A stretch of DNA of 17,389 bases, taken from positions 1-17,389 of the forward strand of contig CAJOLG010000039.1 in NCBI GenBank assembly GCA_905235315.1, written 5' to 3'. This document shows positions 1 through 6,988 of the stretch, one piece after another. Both the position numbers and the translations under genes were made by a program. Position 1 is the first letter of the stretch; each line of letters starts with the position of its first letter. The DNA comes from an uncultured Solobacterium sp. GTDB taxonomy: Bacteria > Bacillota_I > Bacilli_A > Erysipelotrichales > Erysipelotrichaceae. The notes beneath the pieces are model-generated. The model had not been told where the DNA came from. It searched no databases and was given only the letters and a program-made list of their open reading frames with translations.

Positions 1-1617
1 GCACCGGAAGCACCTGCATCGGAAGCGCCCGCAGTCTCTGCGCCGGAAAAAACCGGAGACATTGTGATACTGCATACCGGGGATATCCACTGCGGTGTGT
101 CGGAAGGATTCGGCGTTGTCGGCCTTGCGCAGATCCGCGAAACATTAGAAAAGAACGGCGTCACGACCCTTCTGGTGGATACCGGGGATGCGGTTCAGGG
201 AGATGTGCTCGGCACCCTGACGAACGGCAGCGCGATTATCACCCTGATGAATGATCTGCATTATGATGCGGCGATTCCCGGCAATCACGAGTTTGACTAC
301 GGAATGGACACCCTCATGGATCTGACCAAGAAGGCGGAGTTTCCGTATCTCAGCTGTAATTTCAACCGGGAAGGAGAGCTGCCGTTCGAGCCGTATCTGA
401 TCAAAGAAGCGGCCGGAAAGAAAATCGCGCTGATCGGTGCCACAACACCGAAAACCCTGACCAGTACGGATCCGACCTCATTCGAGGATGAAAACGGAGA
501 GGTTGTCTATAACTTCATGCAGGGAGACGACGGCGATGAGCTCTTTGCGGCGATTCAGAAAAACGTGGATGAGGTACGGGAGAAAGGCGCGGATTACGTG
601 GTGCTCCTTATGCACATGGGCAACCGGGAATCCGATGCCCCGTATAACTTCCAGACCATCATTGAACGCACATCCGGGATTGATGTGATTTTCGACGGGC
701 ACAGCCATGACTCCGATCAGGTGACCATGAACGACAAAGACGGGCATCCGGTTATGCGGAGCGCCGGCGGCACCAAGCTTTCCGGCATCAGTTATATGCG
801 GATCTCCGGCGAGGACGGCACCGTAACCTGCGGAATTTACAACTGGCCCAACAAGGAGCCGGCAGATCAGCTGTTCGGCATTGAAAATGAAATGAGCGAG
901 CCGCTTCGAAAGGTTGAAGAAGATCTGGAAAAAATCACGCAGACCGTAATCGCGCAGACCGACGTGGAGCTTGTGGTGGAGGATACGGTAAACGGCGGCT
1001 ATCTTACGCGGAAACAGGAAACCAATCTTGGGGATCTCGCAGCGGACGCATTCCGTGCCAAGACCGGGGCGGAAATCGCCTTTGTCAACGGAGGCGGATT
1101 ACGCAAAACGATCCCGGCAGGCAAAATCACCTACGGGGATGTGTCGAAGACAATGCCGTTCGCCAATGAACTCTGTATTTCCGAACTGACCGGGCAGCAG
1201 ATCCTTGACGGTCTGGAGTGGAGCAGCCGGACATCGCCGGCCGCGTTCGGCGGCTTCCTGACCCCGTCCGGTCTCTCGTATGAAATCCATACGGAAATCC
1301 CTTCTTCCTGTGTGTCCGACACCATCGGAATGTTCGGCGGTGTCACCGGGGAATACCGTGTCAAAAATGTCATGGTCAACGGAGAGCCGCTGGATCTGAA
1401 GCGGAAGTACCGGGTCGCCGGCGCCGAATATATTCTGGAGCACAACGGAGACGGTTACAGTATGTTCAGTCCGGAGAATGTCGTTGCGGAGGAAGTGGCG
1501 GATTCTCTTCAGGCGCTCATAGACTATATTGAGCAGGATCTTGGCGGGACCGTTGGCGAACAGTATGCGAATCCTGACGGAGAGGGACGGATCAAGATCA
1601 TTCGCCCGAACGAATAG
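1..1617 (+). CDS. 5'-nucleotidase / UshA-family metallophosphatase, exported (5' end outside window)
   Basis: The frame is open from base 1 (538 residues visible), so the true start lies upstream; the GTG at 64 is only an internal Val codon. The visible N-terminus is an Ala/Pro/Glu-rich linker of about 20 residues, typical after a signal or lipoprotein peptide. The metallophosphatase domain follows: HTGDIH (D28, H30 of the visible protein), DTGD (D63), GNHE (N95-H96), LLMHMG (H205) and GHSHD (H234, H236) supply the two-metal site. The C-terminal 5'-nucleotidase substrate domain carries TNLGDLAADAFR, NGGGLR and NGDGYSMF. Known family members hydrolyse extracellular nucleotides or 2',3'-cyclic nucleotides to nucleosides and phosphate; the exact substrate cannot be read here. 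Surface location is inferred from the linker and family. It is probably cotranscribed with the DUF885 gene 58 bases downstream. Confidence 0.93.
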   Translation, partial: APEAPASEAPAVSAPEKTGDIVILHTGDIHCGVSEGFGVVGLAQIRETLEKNGVTTLLVDTGDAVQGDVLGTLTNGSAIITLMNDLHYDAAIPGNHEFDYGMDTLMDLTKKAEFPYLSCNFNREGELPFEPYLIKEAAGKKIALIGATTPKTLTSTDPTSFEDENGEVVYNFMQGDDGDELFAAIQKNVDEVREKGADYVVLLMHMGNRESDAPYNFQTIIERTSGIDVIFDGHSHDSDQVTMNDKDGHPVMRSAGGTKLSGISYMRISGEDGTVTCGIYNWPNKEPADQLFGIENEMSEPLRKVEEDLEKITQTVIAQTDVELVVEDTVNGGYLTRKQETNLGDLAADAFRAKTGAEIAFVNGGGLRKTIPAGKITYGDVSKTMPFANELCISELTGQQILDGLEWSSRTSPAAFGGFLTPSGLSYEIHTEIPSSCVSDTIGMFGGVTGEYRVKNVMVNGEPLDLKRKYRVAGAEYILEHNGDGYSMFSPENVVAEEVADSLQALIDYIEQDLGGTVGEQYANPDGEGRIKIIRPNE

Positions 1618-1675
1618 AATCAGCTTCGGGAGTGTAACACTCTTTTGGCAATCAGAAACAGAAAGGCGGAACACA

Positions 1676-3616
1676 ATGAAAAAACTGGGAAACAGAATCT
1701 GCGCAGTACTGGCATCCGTGCTTCTGCTGCCCGGCCTTATTACGCCGGCAGCGGTGAAGGCGGATCAGCAGGACTTTGACGATTTCCTGACCGGAGAATG
1801 GGTTGAAATGATGGAGAGCGATTACACAACCATGCATTTCTCGGTCAAGGACTATAAGAAGATGAATCTGACCAAGCCGGAGGTCACCCTCGGTGAAATC
1901 ACGTATGATGAATTCGCGAAGGCGGCAGCCGATGCGCAGGCAAGTCTCGATACGCTTCATTCCTATGACTTTAACTCCCTGACGGAATCGCAGCAGTATG
2001 ACTATCGTGTCTACGAACAGAGTCTTGAAGATACGATCGCCCTGTACAGCTTCCCGGATTACGAGGAAATGTTCAATCCGTACTCCGGAACGCAGTCCAA
2101 TCTCACAACGCTGTTTACGGAGTTCATGTTTTACACGCAGGAAGACATTGACGACTATCTGACCCTGATGGCGGATTATCCGCGGTTCATCGAGGACATG
2201 CTGGAGTTCACAAAACAGCAGGCGGCGAAGGGATATTTCATGACCGACCGTGCGCTGGACGAAGAGCTTAAACAGCTGAATGAACTCGCCGGAAAAGGAG
2301 AGGAAGCACCGTTTATCATCATCTTCAACGAACGGGTGGATGACTTTGAAGGGCTGAGTGACGAAGAGCGTCAGGCATACAAGGACAAAAACCATGACAT
2401 CGTCATCAACGAGGTATTCCCTTCGATCCTCCATGCGGCGGAAGTGCTGGAAACACTCCGCGGAAGCCGCAGTATCGGAGACAAGTCCCTGTACTTCTAT
2501 CCGGACGGAAAAGAGTATTACAGTGCGCTCCTGCGGAGTAAGATCAGTGATGACGCATCTGCGAAGGAAGCGTTTGACTATCTGACAAAAGCGATCCGGG
2601 AAACCTACTACTATGTGACAGACGCTATTCTCAGTCTTGATGGAGACCGCGAAGAAGTAATCACCACCATGCATACTCCGACCGAGATGCTGGATTATCT
2701 CCGGAACCATCTGGAAGGATTCCCGAAGGGACCGGATCTGAACTATACCGCATCCTACCTGGATCCGAGTGTCGCAAACCCGAGCATCATGGCATACTAC
2801 ATGACCACCCCGGTCGATGATCTGACAGACAACGTGATCCGGGTCAACGGCACCAGTATCTCGGATGAAGATATGAACACGCTGTACTATACGCTTGCCC
2901 ACGAGGGATACCCTGGGCACCTGTATCAGTTCACCTGGTTCTACAGCCAGGGCACAAACAATGTGATCCGGCATGACATCTCAACCATCGGCTATACCGA
3001 AGGATGGGCGCAGTATGTTGAGAAGATCATGCTCAACCGCTCCCCCCTCAGTAAAGCCGCCCAGGAGGTCACGTTCGCAAACGTATTCCTCGGCTACGAC
3101 ATACAGGCTGCAGTCGACATCGCAGTGAACGGTCTCGGCTATGATTCCAAACAGGTGAGTAACTGGATGAACGACCTTGGGCTCGGCAGTATTGAAACCG
3201 CAGAAATGATCGATATGGTTGTGGACAGCGCAGGACAGATTCTGCCGTACGGCTACGGTTTGACAAAGTTCTGGGAGCTGCGTGAACGCACCCAGCAGGC
3301 ACTCGGTGATGAATTTGACATGGAAGAGTATCATCTGCAGATTCTCACCAACGGCCCGCGCAGCTTCGGCATTGTCGAGGAAGACCTCACCCGGTATGTT
3401 GAGGGCAAAGGAAAGACCATGCCCAAGGATTTCACATTCCTGAAGAGTGAGCGCACCGAAGATATGACGAACCTCGGCAGCACCGTAAGCTTCGTTCAGA
3501 AAAACTCAAAGCTGATTATAGCGGCCGTTGTTGTGATCGTTCTTCTTATCCTGGTGCTGTTCATCCTGCTGGTACGCGCAATTATCCGTCTCATTTTCGG
3601 AAGGAAGCGTGATTGA
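1676..3616 (+). CDS. DUF885-family zincin-like protein, membrane anchored
   Basis: This is a 646-residue protein. I chose the ATG at 1676 rather than the in-frame ATG at 1529 because it starts a clean signal peptide (MKKLGNRICAVLASVLLLPG..., cleavage near AVKA-DQ), has an AAAGGCGG ribosome site about 8 bases upstream, and avoids overlapping the previous gene. The body matches the DUF885 family: H409-E-G-Y-P-G-H415 is the family's HExxPGH putative zinc motif, T441-E442-G-W-A-Q-Y-V-E is the likely third-ligand segment, and the LRERTQQALGDEFD region near the C-terminus is also typical. Residues about 612-636 form a strong transmembrane helix followed by a basic tail, so the catalytic part should face outside with the C-terminus anchored. 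The family is predicted to contain metallopeptidases, but no substrate is established that I can name. It lies in an apparent operon with the phosphatase and the next small gene. Confidence 0.9.
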   Translation: MKKLGNRICAVLASVLLLPGLITPAAVKADQQDFDDFLTGEWVEMMESDYTTMHFSVKDYKKMNLTKPEVTLGEITYDEFAKAAADAQASLDTLHSYDFNSLTESQQYDYRVYEQSLEDTIALYSFPDYEEMFNPYSGTQSNLTTLFTEFMFYTQEDIDDYLTLMADYPRFIEDMLEFTKQQAAKGYFMTDRALDEELKQLNELAGKGEEAPFIIIFNERVDDFEGLSDEERQAYKDKNHDIVINEVFPSILHAAEVLETLRGSRSIGDKSLYFYPDGKEYYSALLRSKISDDASAKEAFDYLTKAIRETYYYVTDAILSLDGDREEVITTMHTPTEMLDYLRNHLEGFPKGPDLNYTASYLDPSVANPSIMAYYMTTPVDDLTDNVIRVNGTSISDEDMNTLYYTLAHEGYPGHLYQFTWFYSQGTNNVIRHDISTIGYTEGWAQYVEKIMLNRSPLSKAAQEVTFANVFLGYDIQAAVDIAVNGLGYDSKQVSNWMNDLGLGSIETAEMIDMVVDSAGQILPYGYGLTKFWELRERTQQALGDEFDMEEYHLQILTNGPRSFGIVEEDLTRYVEGKGKTMPKDFTFLKSERTEDMTNLGSTVSFVQKNSKLIIAAVVVIVLLILVLFILLVRAIIRLIFGRKRD

Positions 3617-3814
3617 ATGAAAAAGAAACGCATCCCGTTATTTTCAGGGTATCGGAAACGCCGTGAGGCAGCAGCGCGCAGGGAAGCGCAGGAACAGATT
3701 GTCAACGGTCTGAATAAAACCATGGCACAGCAGCGGGCCCGGGTATACGGCATCCGCCCGAAGAAAGCGGCCGAAGAAGCGGCCGCCGAGCCGGAAGAAA
3801 CCGCCGAAGAATAA
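3617..3814 (+). CDS. Small charged protein of unknown function (65 aa)
   Basis: The ATG directly abuts the TGA of the DUF885 gene (TGAATG), so translation is probably coupled; a GGAAGG about 12 bases upstream, inside the previous gene, could serve as ribosome site. The protein has a very basic N-terminal half (KKKR, YRKRREAAARREAQ) and an Ala/Glu-only C-terminal tail (KKAAEEAAAEPEETAEE). It has no signal peptide, membrane segment or Cys, and the middle is likely helical. I do not recognise a family. Its position right behind the membrane-anchored DUF885 protein, whose C-terminus is cytoplasmic and basic, makes an accessory role possible but this is inference. A terminator 10 bases after its stop shows that it ends the operon. 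Confidence 0.6.
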   Translation: MKKKRIPLFSGYRKRREAAARREAQEQIVNGLNKTMAQQRARVYGIRPKKAAEEAAAEPEETAEE

Positions 3815-3824
3815 ATGAACTGAA

Positions 3825-3852
3825 CGAGCCGGACAGAACCGGCTCGTTTTTT
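3825..3852 (+). terminator. Intrinsic terminator after the phosphatase-DUF885 operon
   Basis: CGAGCCGG and CCGGCTCG form a perfect 8-bp stem around a 6-base ACAGAA loop, followed by six T. This is a classic rho-independent terminator 10 bases after the stop of the small gene. Confidence 0.92.
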
Positions 3853-3866
3853 ATCGGTCAGGATAT

Positions 3867-3904
3867 AAAAAAACAGACCCGGACCCACCGGGATCTGTTT
3901 TCTT
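3867..3904. terminator. Second hairpin, bidirectional terminator candidate
   Basis: A run of seven A precedes CAGACCCGG - ACCCA - CCGGG(A)TCTG, which is followed by TTTTCTT. The stem is 9 bp with one bulged A. Read on the + strand it backs up the terminator at 3825. Read on the - strand it has seven T after the stem and would stop leftward transcription coming from 3905-4200, where no gene is evident. Confidence 0.7.
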
Positions 3905-4210
3905 AAACTGCGTTCTGCAGGCAAGCTGCAGGAACGATGCGGGGTCGGCGGGAAGTAAGAACGTCTGGTGAATTCGGTATTCTTCTTCACAGCGTGGCCG
4001 ATCCGCTGCCTGCGTTCTGCCGTCGGTTCTGCGCTGGATTACGGGAATGCATTCTGTTCAGATTTCGGCTGCGTTCCGTACCGGCGCTTCTGCGCTTCAT
4101 GGATTTGGTGCGCTGCGGCTGCAGGGCAATTTCAGTGTCATGCATTTTTCCGGGAAAATCAACCTGTTTTTTATGAAACCCCGGTTTTTCTGCAGTTCTG
4201 CGCTCGTTTT
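3905..4210. other. Gene-poor stretch with short repeats
   Basis: About 300 bases with no convincing gene. The short open frames here lack ribosome sites and give Cys/Phe/Arg-rich proteins of no recognisable type. CTGCGTTCTGC occurs at 3908-3918 and 4010-4020, with a shortened copy CTGCGTTC at 4069-4076. TTCTGCGCT occurs at 4027-4035, 4088-4096 and 4196-4204. A CTGCAG...CTGCAG hairpin lies at about 3915-3934, and TTTTCC(G)GGAAAA is an odd-centred palindrome at 4146-4158. It could be a long leader region, a decayed gene or a small RNA locus. Confidence 0.45.
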
Positions 4211-4221
4211 GGGGGAGATTC

Positions 4222-4230
4222 TGCTATGAT
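4222..4230 (+). promoter_or_regulatory. Extended -10 promoter of the CARF-HEPN gene
   Basis: TGCTATGAT fits an extended -10 element (TGnTATAAT, 5/6 in the hexamer). There is no good -35 hexamer at 16-18 bases, which extended -10 promoters tolerate. Transcription would start near 4237, giving a leader of about 33 bases that includes the GGAAGGAG ribosome site at 4254-4261. Confidence 0.55.
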
Positions 4231-4269
4231 TTTACCGATAGAATATCCAACGTGGAAGGAGTTGTTTTT

Positions 4270-6510
4270 ATGAAATCTTCTGTGAATCTTCTGCTGACGT
4301 CGCTGTCCATTCTGGGCGACCGGAAGTCGCACCGCTATTTCTATTTTGAAAGCGAAGGAAATGTGCAGTACTGCGACGGCCTGAGTGTTGCGGAAGCAGG
4401 AGCCAAATATATTCTCTCCAATGTCGACATCGACGAGATCATTGTGCTCGGTTCGAGCAGAACCTACGCAGAGGGGGAGGAAAACAAACGCATCATTCTG
4501 CGGGAATGGTCGGATTTTACTTCGATGGATACCCGGCAGATCTCCGAATACAGTTTTTTCCAGTACCGTATCTCGCAGTTCCTTGACGGCCTCGACATGG
4601 AAGCCATCGATGTTCTGGATGACAAAGAGGGTGTGCGGGCAGAGGAAATCACAGACGGCTACCGCAGGTTCTGCGATGAGCTTTCTGCCGACCCGTCGTA
4701 CCGGCCGGACCGCGTCTTCCATATCATCTCCAGCAGTAACGATGTCTATGAACGGCTGCTTTCTTTCATGCCGGAGAATCTCAGCGATAAGGAAATCCTG
4801 TGGCTGGAGCGGTACATCTATACGCAGTTTTCGGATACGATGAAGCTTTCCCGGCGGGAAGACAACACGGATATCGGAATCCGCTTCGTACCGACTTCGA
4901 ATGATTCCTCTGCGGCCTATGTGCCGGCGCAGAATGTCTCTGAGATCGTCCGGGTGCTCAATGAAACCGACGGGGAAGAAGTGAATGTATACATGGATAT
5001 GCAGGGACTTGCGTCCGCAGAAGGATATACCATTCTCGCGGTGCTCTCCATGCTGAGCAACGACCCCAACAGCCGCATCTTCATCAAGGAGATCATCACC
5101 AGCCATTACCGTCCCGGCCGCTTCGCCAATCCGATCGACAACCGTGAGATGAAACGATATGACATCAACTATCTCGTTTCCGGTATGAGTGCGTTTATCC
5201 GGTACGGAAAGGTGGATGAGATCCAGGCGTACTGGGACAGCCGGGGAATTGAAAACCCGCATATTGAGAGTCTGCTGTACGCAATGCGCCGGGTCGATGA
5301 AGGTATTTCCCTTTGCAATACGGCGGATCTCGAATCCGGTATCGTGATGCTGAAGAAAGTGTTTGCCAATACTCCGAAAGAGGAACTGCCGGAAGTCGAA
5401 AGCAATATCTTCCGGATTCTTGAGATCCGTCAGGACTACGGCACTCTGCTGGAGGGAGATACCGTGGATCCGCTGGAGCTTGTCAAATGGGCAATGAAGA
5501 AGAAATTCTACCAGCAGTCCCTGACGATTATCGAATCCCGTCTGCCGCAGAATCTCGTTGACAGCGGAGTATTCTATTACGCAGCCAGCCCCGAGTCCCG
5601 GCAGGAATTCCTGGAAGAGATCAATCTTCTCTACTGGGACTACGCACCGAAAGACCGGTGGAATTTCAGTGATCTTTCGCACTACTTTATTAAGTATTAC
5701 GGCCGGACACAGCTCCACAACCGGAAGCGGACGGGCGGACCCGCGAAAGACAAATCGAAAGAATTCACAGAGTACCGTCTGGATGAACTGGACGGAAAAG
5801 CAGAGGAACTGACCAAAGCATTTTCCGTGCTGAATGAACGCAGAGACCTGCTGGAAGATGTTCTCTATACCTACTACGAGCTTGGCGTGATCCGCAATAA
5901 GATCAACCATGCCGAAAACGAGAAAGTGGAACTGCGCGAACCTGATGTGAATAAGGAAAACGAAAACCTGGTGATCCTGCGGGATGGCATCAACGCGTTT
6001 GTCAAAGCATATGAAAACGCACGGAACTACATCCGGGAAAATATCCCGGAATCGGTCGATACCTTCCAGATTCCGCCGGAAGAGGTCTCCGCGTATACCT
6101 CAGCGCATAAGCTGTATCCCAACGAAATCCGGGAAATCCGTCAGAATCAGAAGAAGACGGCCGACACATCGAAGAAGTCCGCAGAGCCGGAGAAAACAGA
6201 AGCGGATGCGCCTGCGGAAGCGAAACCGGCGGATTCCGAAAATAAGGCGGCAGAGGACAAACCGGCAGCGGCAGAAGAGAAGCCTGCCGGGGAAGAAACC
6301 AAAACTGCCGTTGCGGCAGCTGTCTCCGATGAAAAGAAGACCGCACCCGCATCCGGAAACCGGGGATATTACCGGAACCGGGATTCCGGGTACCGCAGGC
6401 CGAACGGAAACGGCAGGTCCTATAACCGGTCGTCCGGAGACCGGCAGCAGACGATCCGGGTCGGAAACGGATCGTCCCAGATTACGATCACGATCAAGGT
6501 TGACGACTGA
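4270..6510 (+). CDS. Stand-alone CARF-HEPN protein, Csx1/TM1812-like, with disordered Arg-rich tail
   Basis: A 746-residue protein. The ATG at 4270 lies 8 bases after GGAAGGAG; the upstream in-frame GTG at 4252 sits inside that ribosome site and is rejected. Residues 1-290 look like a CARF ligand-binding domain of the TM1812/DxTHG type: first strand NLLLTSLSILG, second strand EIIVLGSSRTY (57-66), and YMDMQGLASAEGYTILAVLSML (241-262) in the place of the family's DxTHG segment, with D243 and G246 kept but no THG. YDINYLVSGMSAFIRYGKVDEI (297-318) and KKFYQQSLTIIESRLP (411-426) fit the helical linker. HEPN domain: R542-N-K-I-N-H547 in VIRNKINHAE is the RxxxxH metal-independent RNase motif. Residues about 628-695 are Ala/Glu/Lys-rich and 697-725 Arg/Gly/Tyr/Asn-rich, both likely disordered. 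Known relatives are RNases switched on by cyclic oligoadenylate from type III CRISPR; no cas gene is in view, so its activator here is unknown. Family assignment is from motifs only. Confidence 0.78.
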   Translation: MKSSVNLLLTSLSILGDRKSHRYFYFESEGNVQYCDGLSVAEAGAKYILSNVDIDEIIVLGSSRTYAEGEENKRIILREWSDFTSMDTRQISEYSFFQYRISQFLDGLDMEAIDVLDDKEGVRAEEITDGYRRFCDELSADPSYRPDRVFHIISSSNDVYERLLSFMPENLSDKEILWLERYIYTQFSDTMKLSRREDNTDIGIRFVPTSNDSSAAYVPAQNVSEIVRVLNETDGEEVNVYMDMQGLASAEGYTILAVLSMLSNDPNSRIFIKEIITSHYRPGRFANPIDNREMKRYDINYLVSGMSAFIRYGKVDEIQAYWDSRGIENPHIESLLYAMRRVDEGISLCNTADLESGIVMLKKVFANTPKEELPEVESNIFRILEIRQDYGTLLEGDTVDPLELVKWAMKKKFYQQSLTIIESRLPQNLVDSGVFYYAASPESRQEFLEEINLLYWDYAPKDRWNFSDLSHYFIKYYGRTQLHNRKRTGGPAKDKSKEFTEYRLDELDGKAEELTKAFSVLNERRDLLEDVLYTYYELGVIRNKINHAENEKVELREPDVNKENENLVILRDGINAFVKAYENARNYIRENIPESVDTFQIPPEEVSAYTSAHKLYPNEIREIRQNQKKTADTSKKSAEPEKTEADAPAEAKPADSENKAAEDKPAAAEEKPAGEETKTAVAAAVSDEKKTAPASGNRGYYRNRDSGYRRPNGNGRSYNRSSGDRQQTIRVGNGSSQITITIKVDD

Positions 6511-6528
6511 ACAAACAGAAGACCAGAC

Positions 6529-6580
6529 AAAAACAGACGATGCGCACCGGCGGATGCACGGCCGGGCATCGTCTGTTTTT
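6529..6580. terminator. Bidirectional terminator after the CARF-HEPN gene
   Basis: AAAAACAGACGATGC (6529-6543) and GCATCGTCTGTTTTT (6566-6580) form a perfect 15-bp stem around a 22-base GC-rich loop. It begins 18 bases after the stop at 6510. Because of the A-run and T-run it works in both directions between convergent genes. Confidence 0.9.
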
Positions 6581-6618
6581 AATTGTTGCCGCAGTCTCTG
6601 ATGAAGAAAACCGGAAGA

Positions 6619-6648
6619 GAAAAAACCTGCAGGGGTATTCCTGCAGGT
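6619..6648 (-). terminator. Terminator of the GlsB-type gene
   Basis: ACCTGCAGG and CCTGCAGGT form a 9-bp stem with a 6-base loop. On the - strand it is followed by a T-run and starts about 8 bases after the stop codon at 6656. Confidence 0.85.
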
Positions 6649-6655
6649 GTTCGAA

Positions 6656-6904
6656 TTATTTCCTGATGAAATGGCGGTAGACCAGAATCGCGACACAGGC
6701 ACCGATTACTGCCATGATAATGGAGCCGATGAGTCCCGTTGCCTGGAGTCCGATCAGATTGCCGATGATTCCGCCAACCACGGAGCCGACGGTTCCGATG
6801 AGCAGGTTCTTTGTGATGTCGGAACTGTCAAGACCAAGCAGTCTTGCGGAAAGATATCCGGCGCACAGGCCGATAACCAGAAAATAAATAATACTCAAGA
6901 TCAT
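6656..6904 (-). CDS. GlsB/YeaQ/YmgE-family stress-response membrane protein
   Basis: An 82-residue protein with three hydrophobic helices: residues about 2-20 (LSIIYFLVIGLCAGYLSARL), 31-52 with a glycine zipper (IGTVGSVVGGIIGNLIGL), and 56-77. The family (older name transglycosylase-associated protein) is a set of tiny inner-membrane proteins often induced by general stress; the molecular function is not settled. The start is fixed by AGGAGG at 6913-6918, 8 bases upstream. It has its own promoter candidate and terminator, so it is probably a single-gene unit although it follows the CDF gene on the same strand after 83 bases. The intergenic region carries several palindromes (see separate entry). 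Confidence 0.9.
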   Translation of the reverse strand: MILSIIYFLVIGLCAGYLSARLLGLDSSDITKNLLIGTVGSVVGGIIGNLIGLQATGLIGSIIMAVIGACVAILVYRHFIRK

Positions 6905-6922
6905 AAGGAAAACCTCCTGTTA

Positions 6923-6988
6923 ATTCCTGTTCCGAGATTCGGAACAACTTCTATCCTAGCACCAACAGAACAGGAATGGAACTGTTCT
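6923..6988 (-). promoter_or_regulatory. Promoter and nested palindromes upstream of the GlsB-type gene
   Basis: Three inverted repeats overlap here: TGTTCCGA-GAT-TCGGAACA (6928-6946, 8-bp arms), AGAACAG...CTGTTCT (6967-6988, 7-bp arms, touching the end of the CDF gene), and ATTCCTGTTC (6923-6932) with GAACAGGAAT (6968-6977, 10-bp arms). Between them on the - strand is TGCTAGGAT (6953-6961), an extended -10 candidate with no good -35. A repressor or activator site is plausible; the binding protein is unknown. Confidence 0.45.

Noticed and set aside
1630..1646. GAGTG-TAA-CACTC followed by TTTT as a terminator between the phosphatase and DUF885 genes
   Set aside because: A 5-bp stem with a 3-base loop is too weak to trust; at most it attenuates within the operon.
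1529..1675. Upstream in-frame start of the DUF885 protein
   Set aside because: It overlaps the phosphatase gene and would bury the obvious signal peptide; the ATG at 1676 has its own ribosome site.
3908..4204. CRISPR-like array in the gap before the CARF-HEPN gene
   Set aside because: The repeats are only 9-11 bases, irregularly spaced (about 61 to 108 bases apart) and differ in kind; there are no uniform spacers.
4171..5910. Long open frame of 579 codons on the - strand opposite the CARF-HEPN gene
   Set aside because: It lies entirely against a gene with a good ribosome site, promoter and recognisable motifs; its protein has no family features and mirrors the codon bias of the opposite strand.
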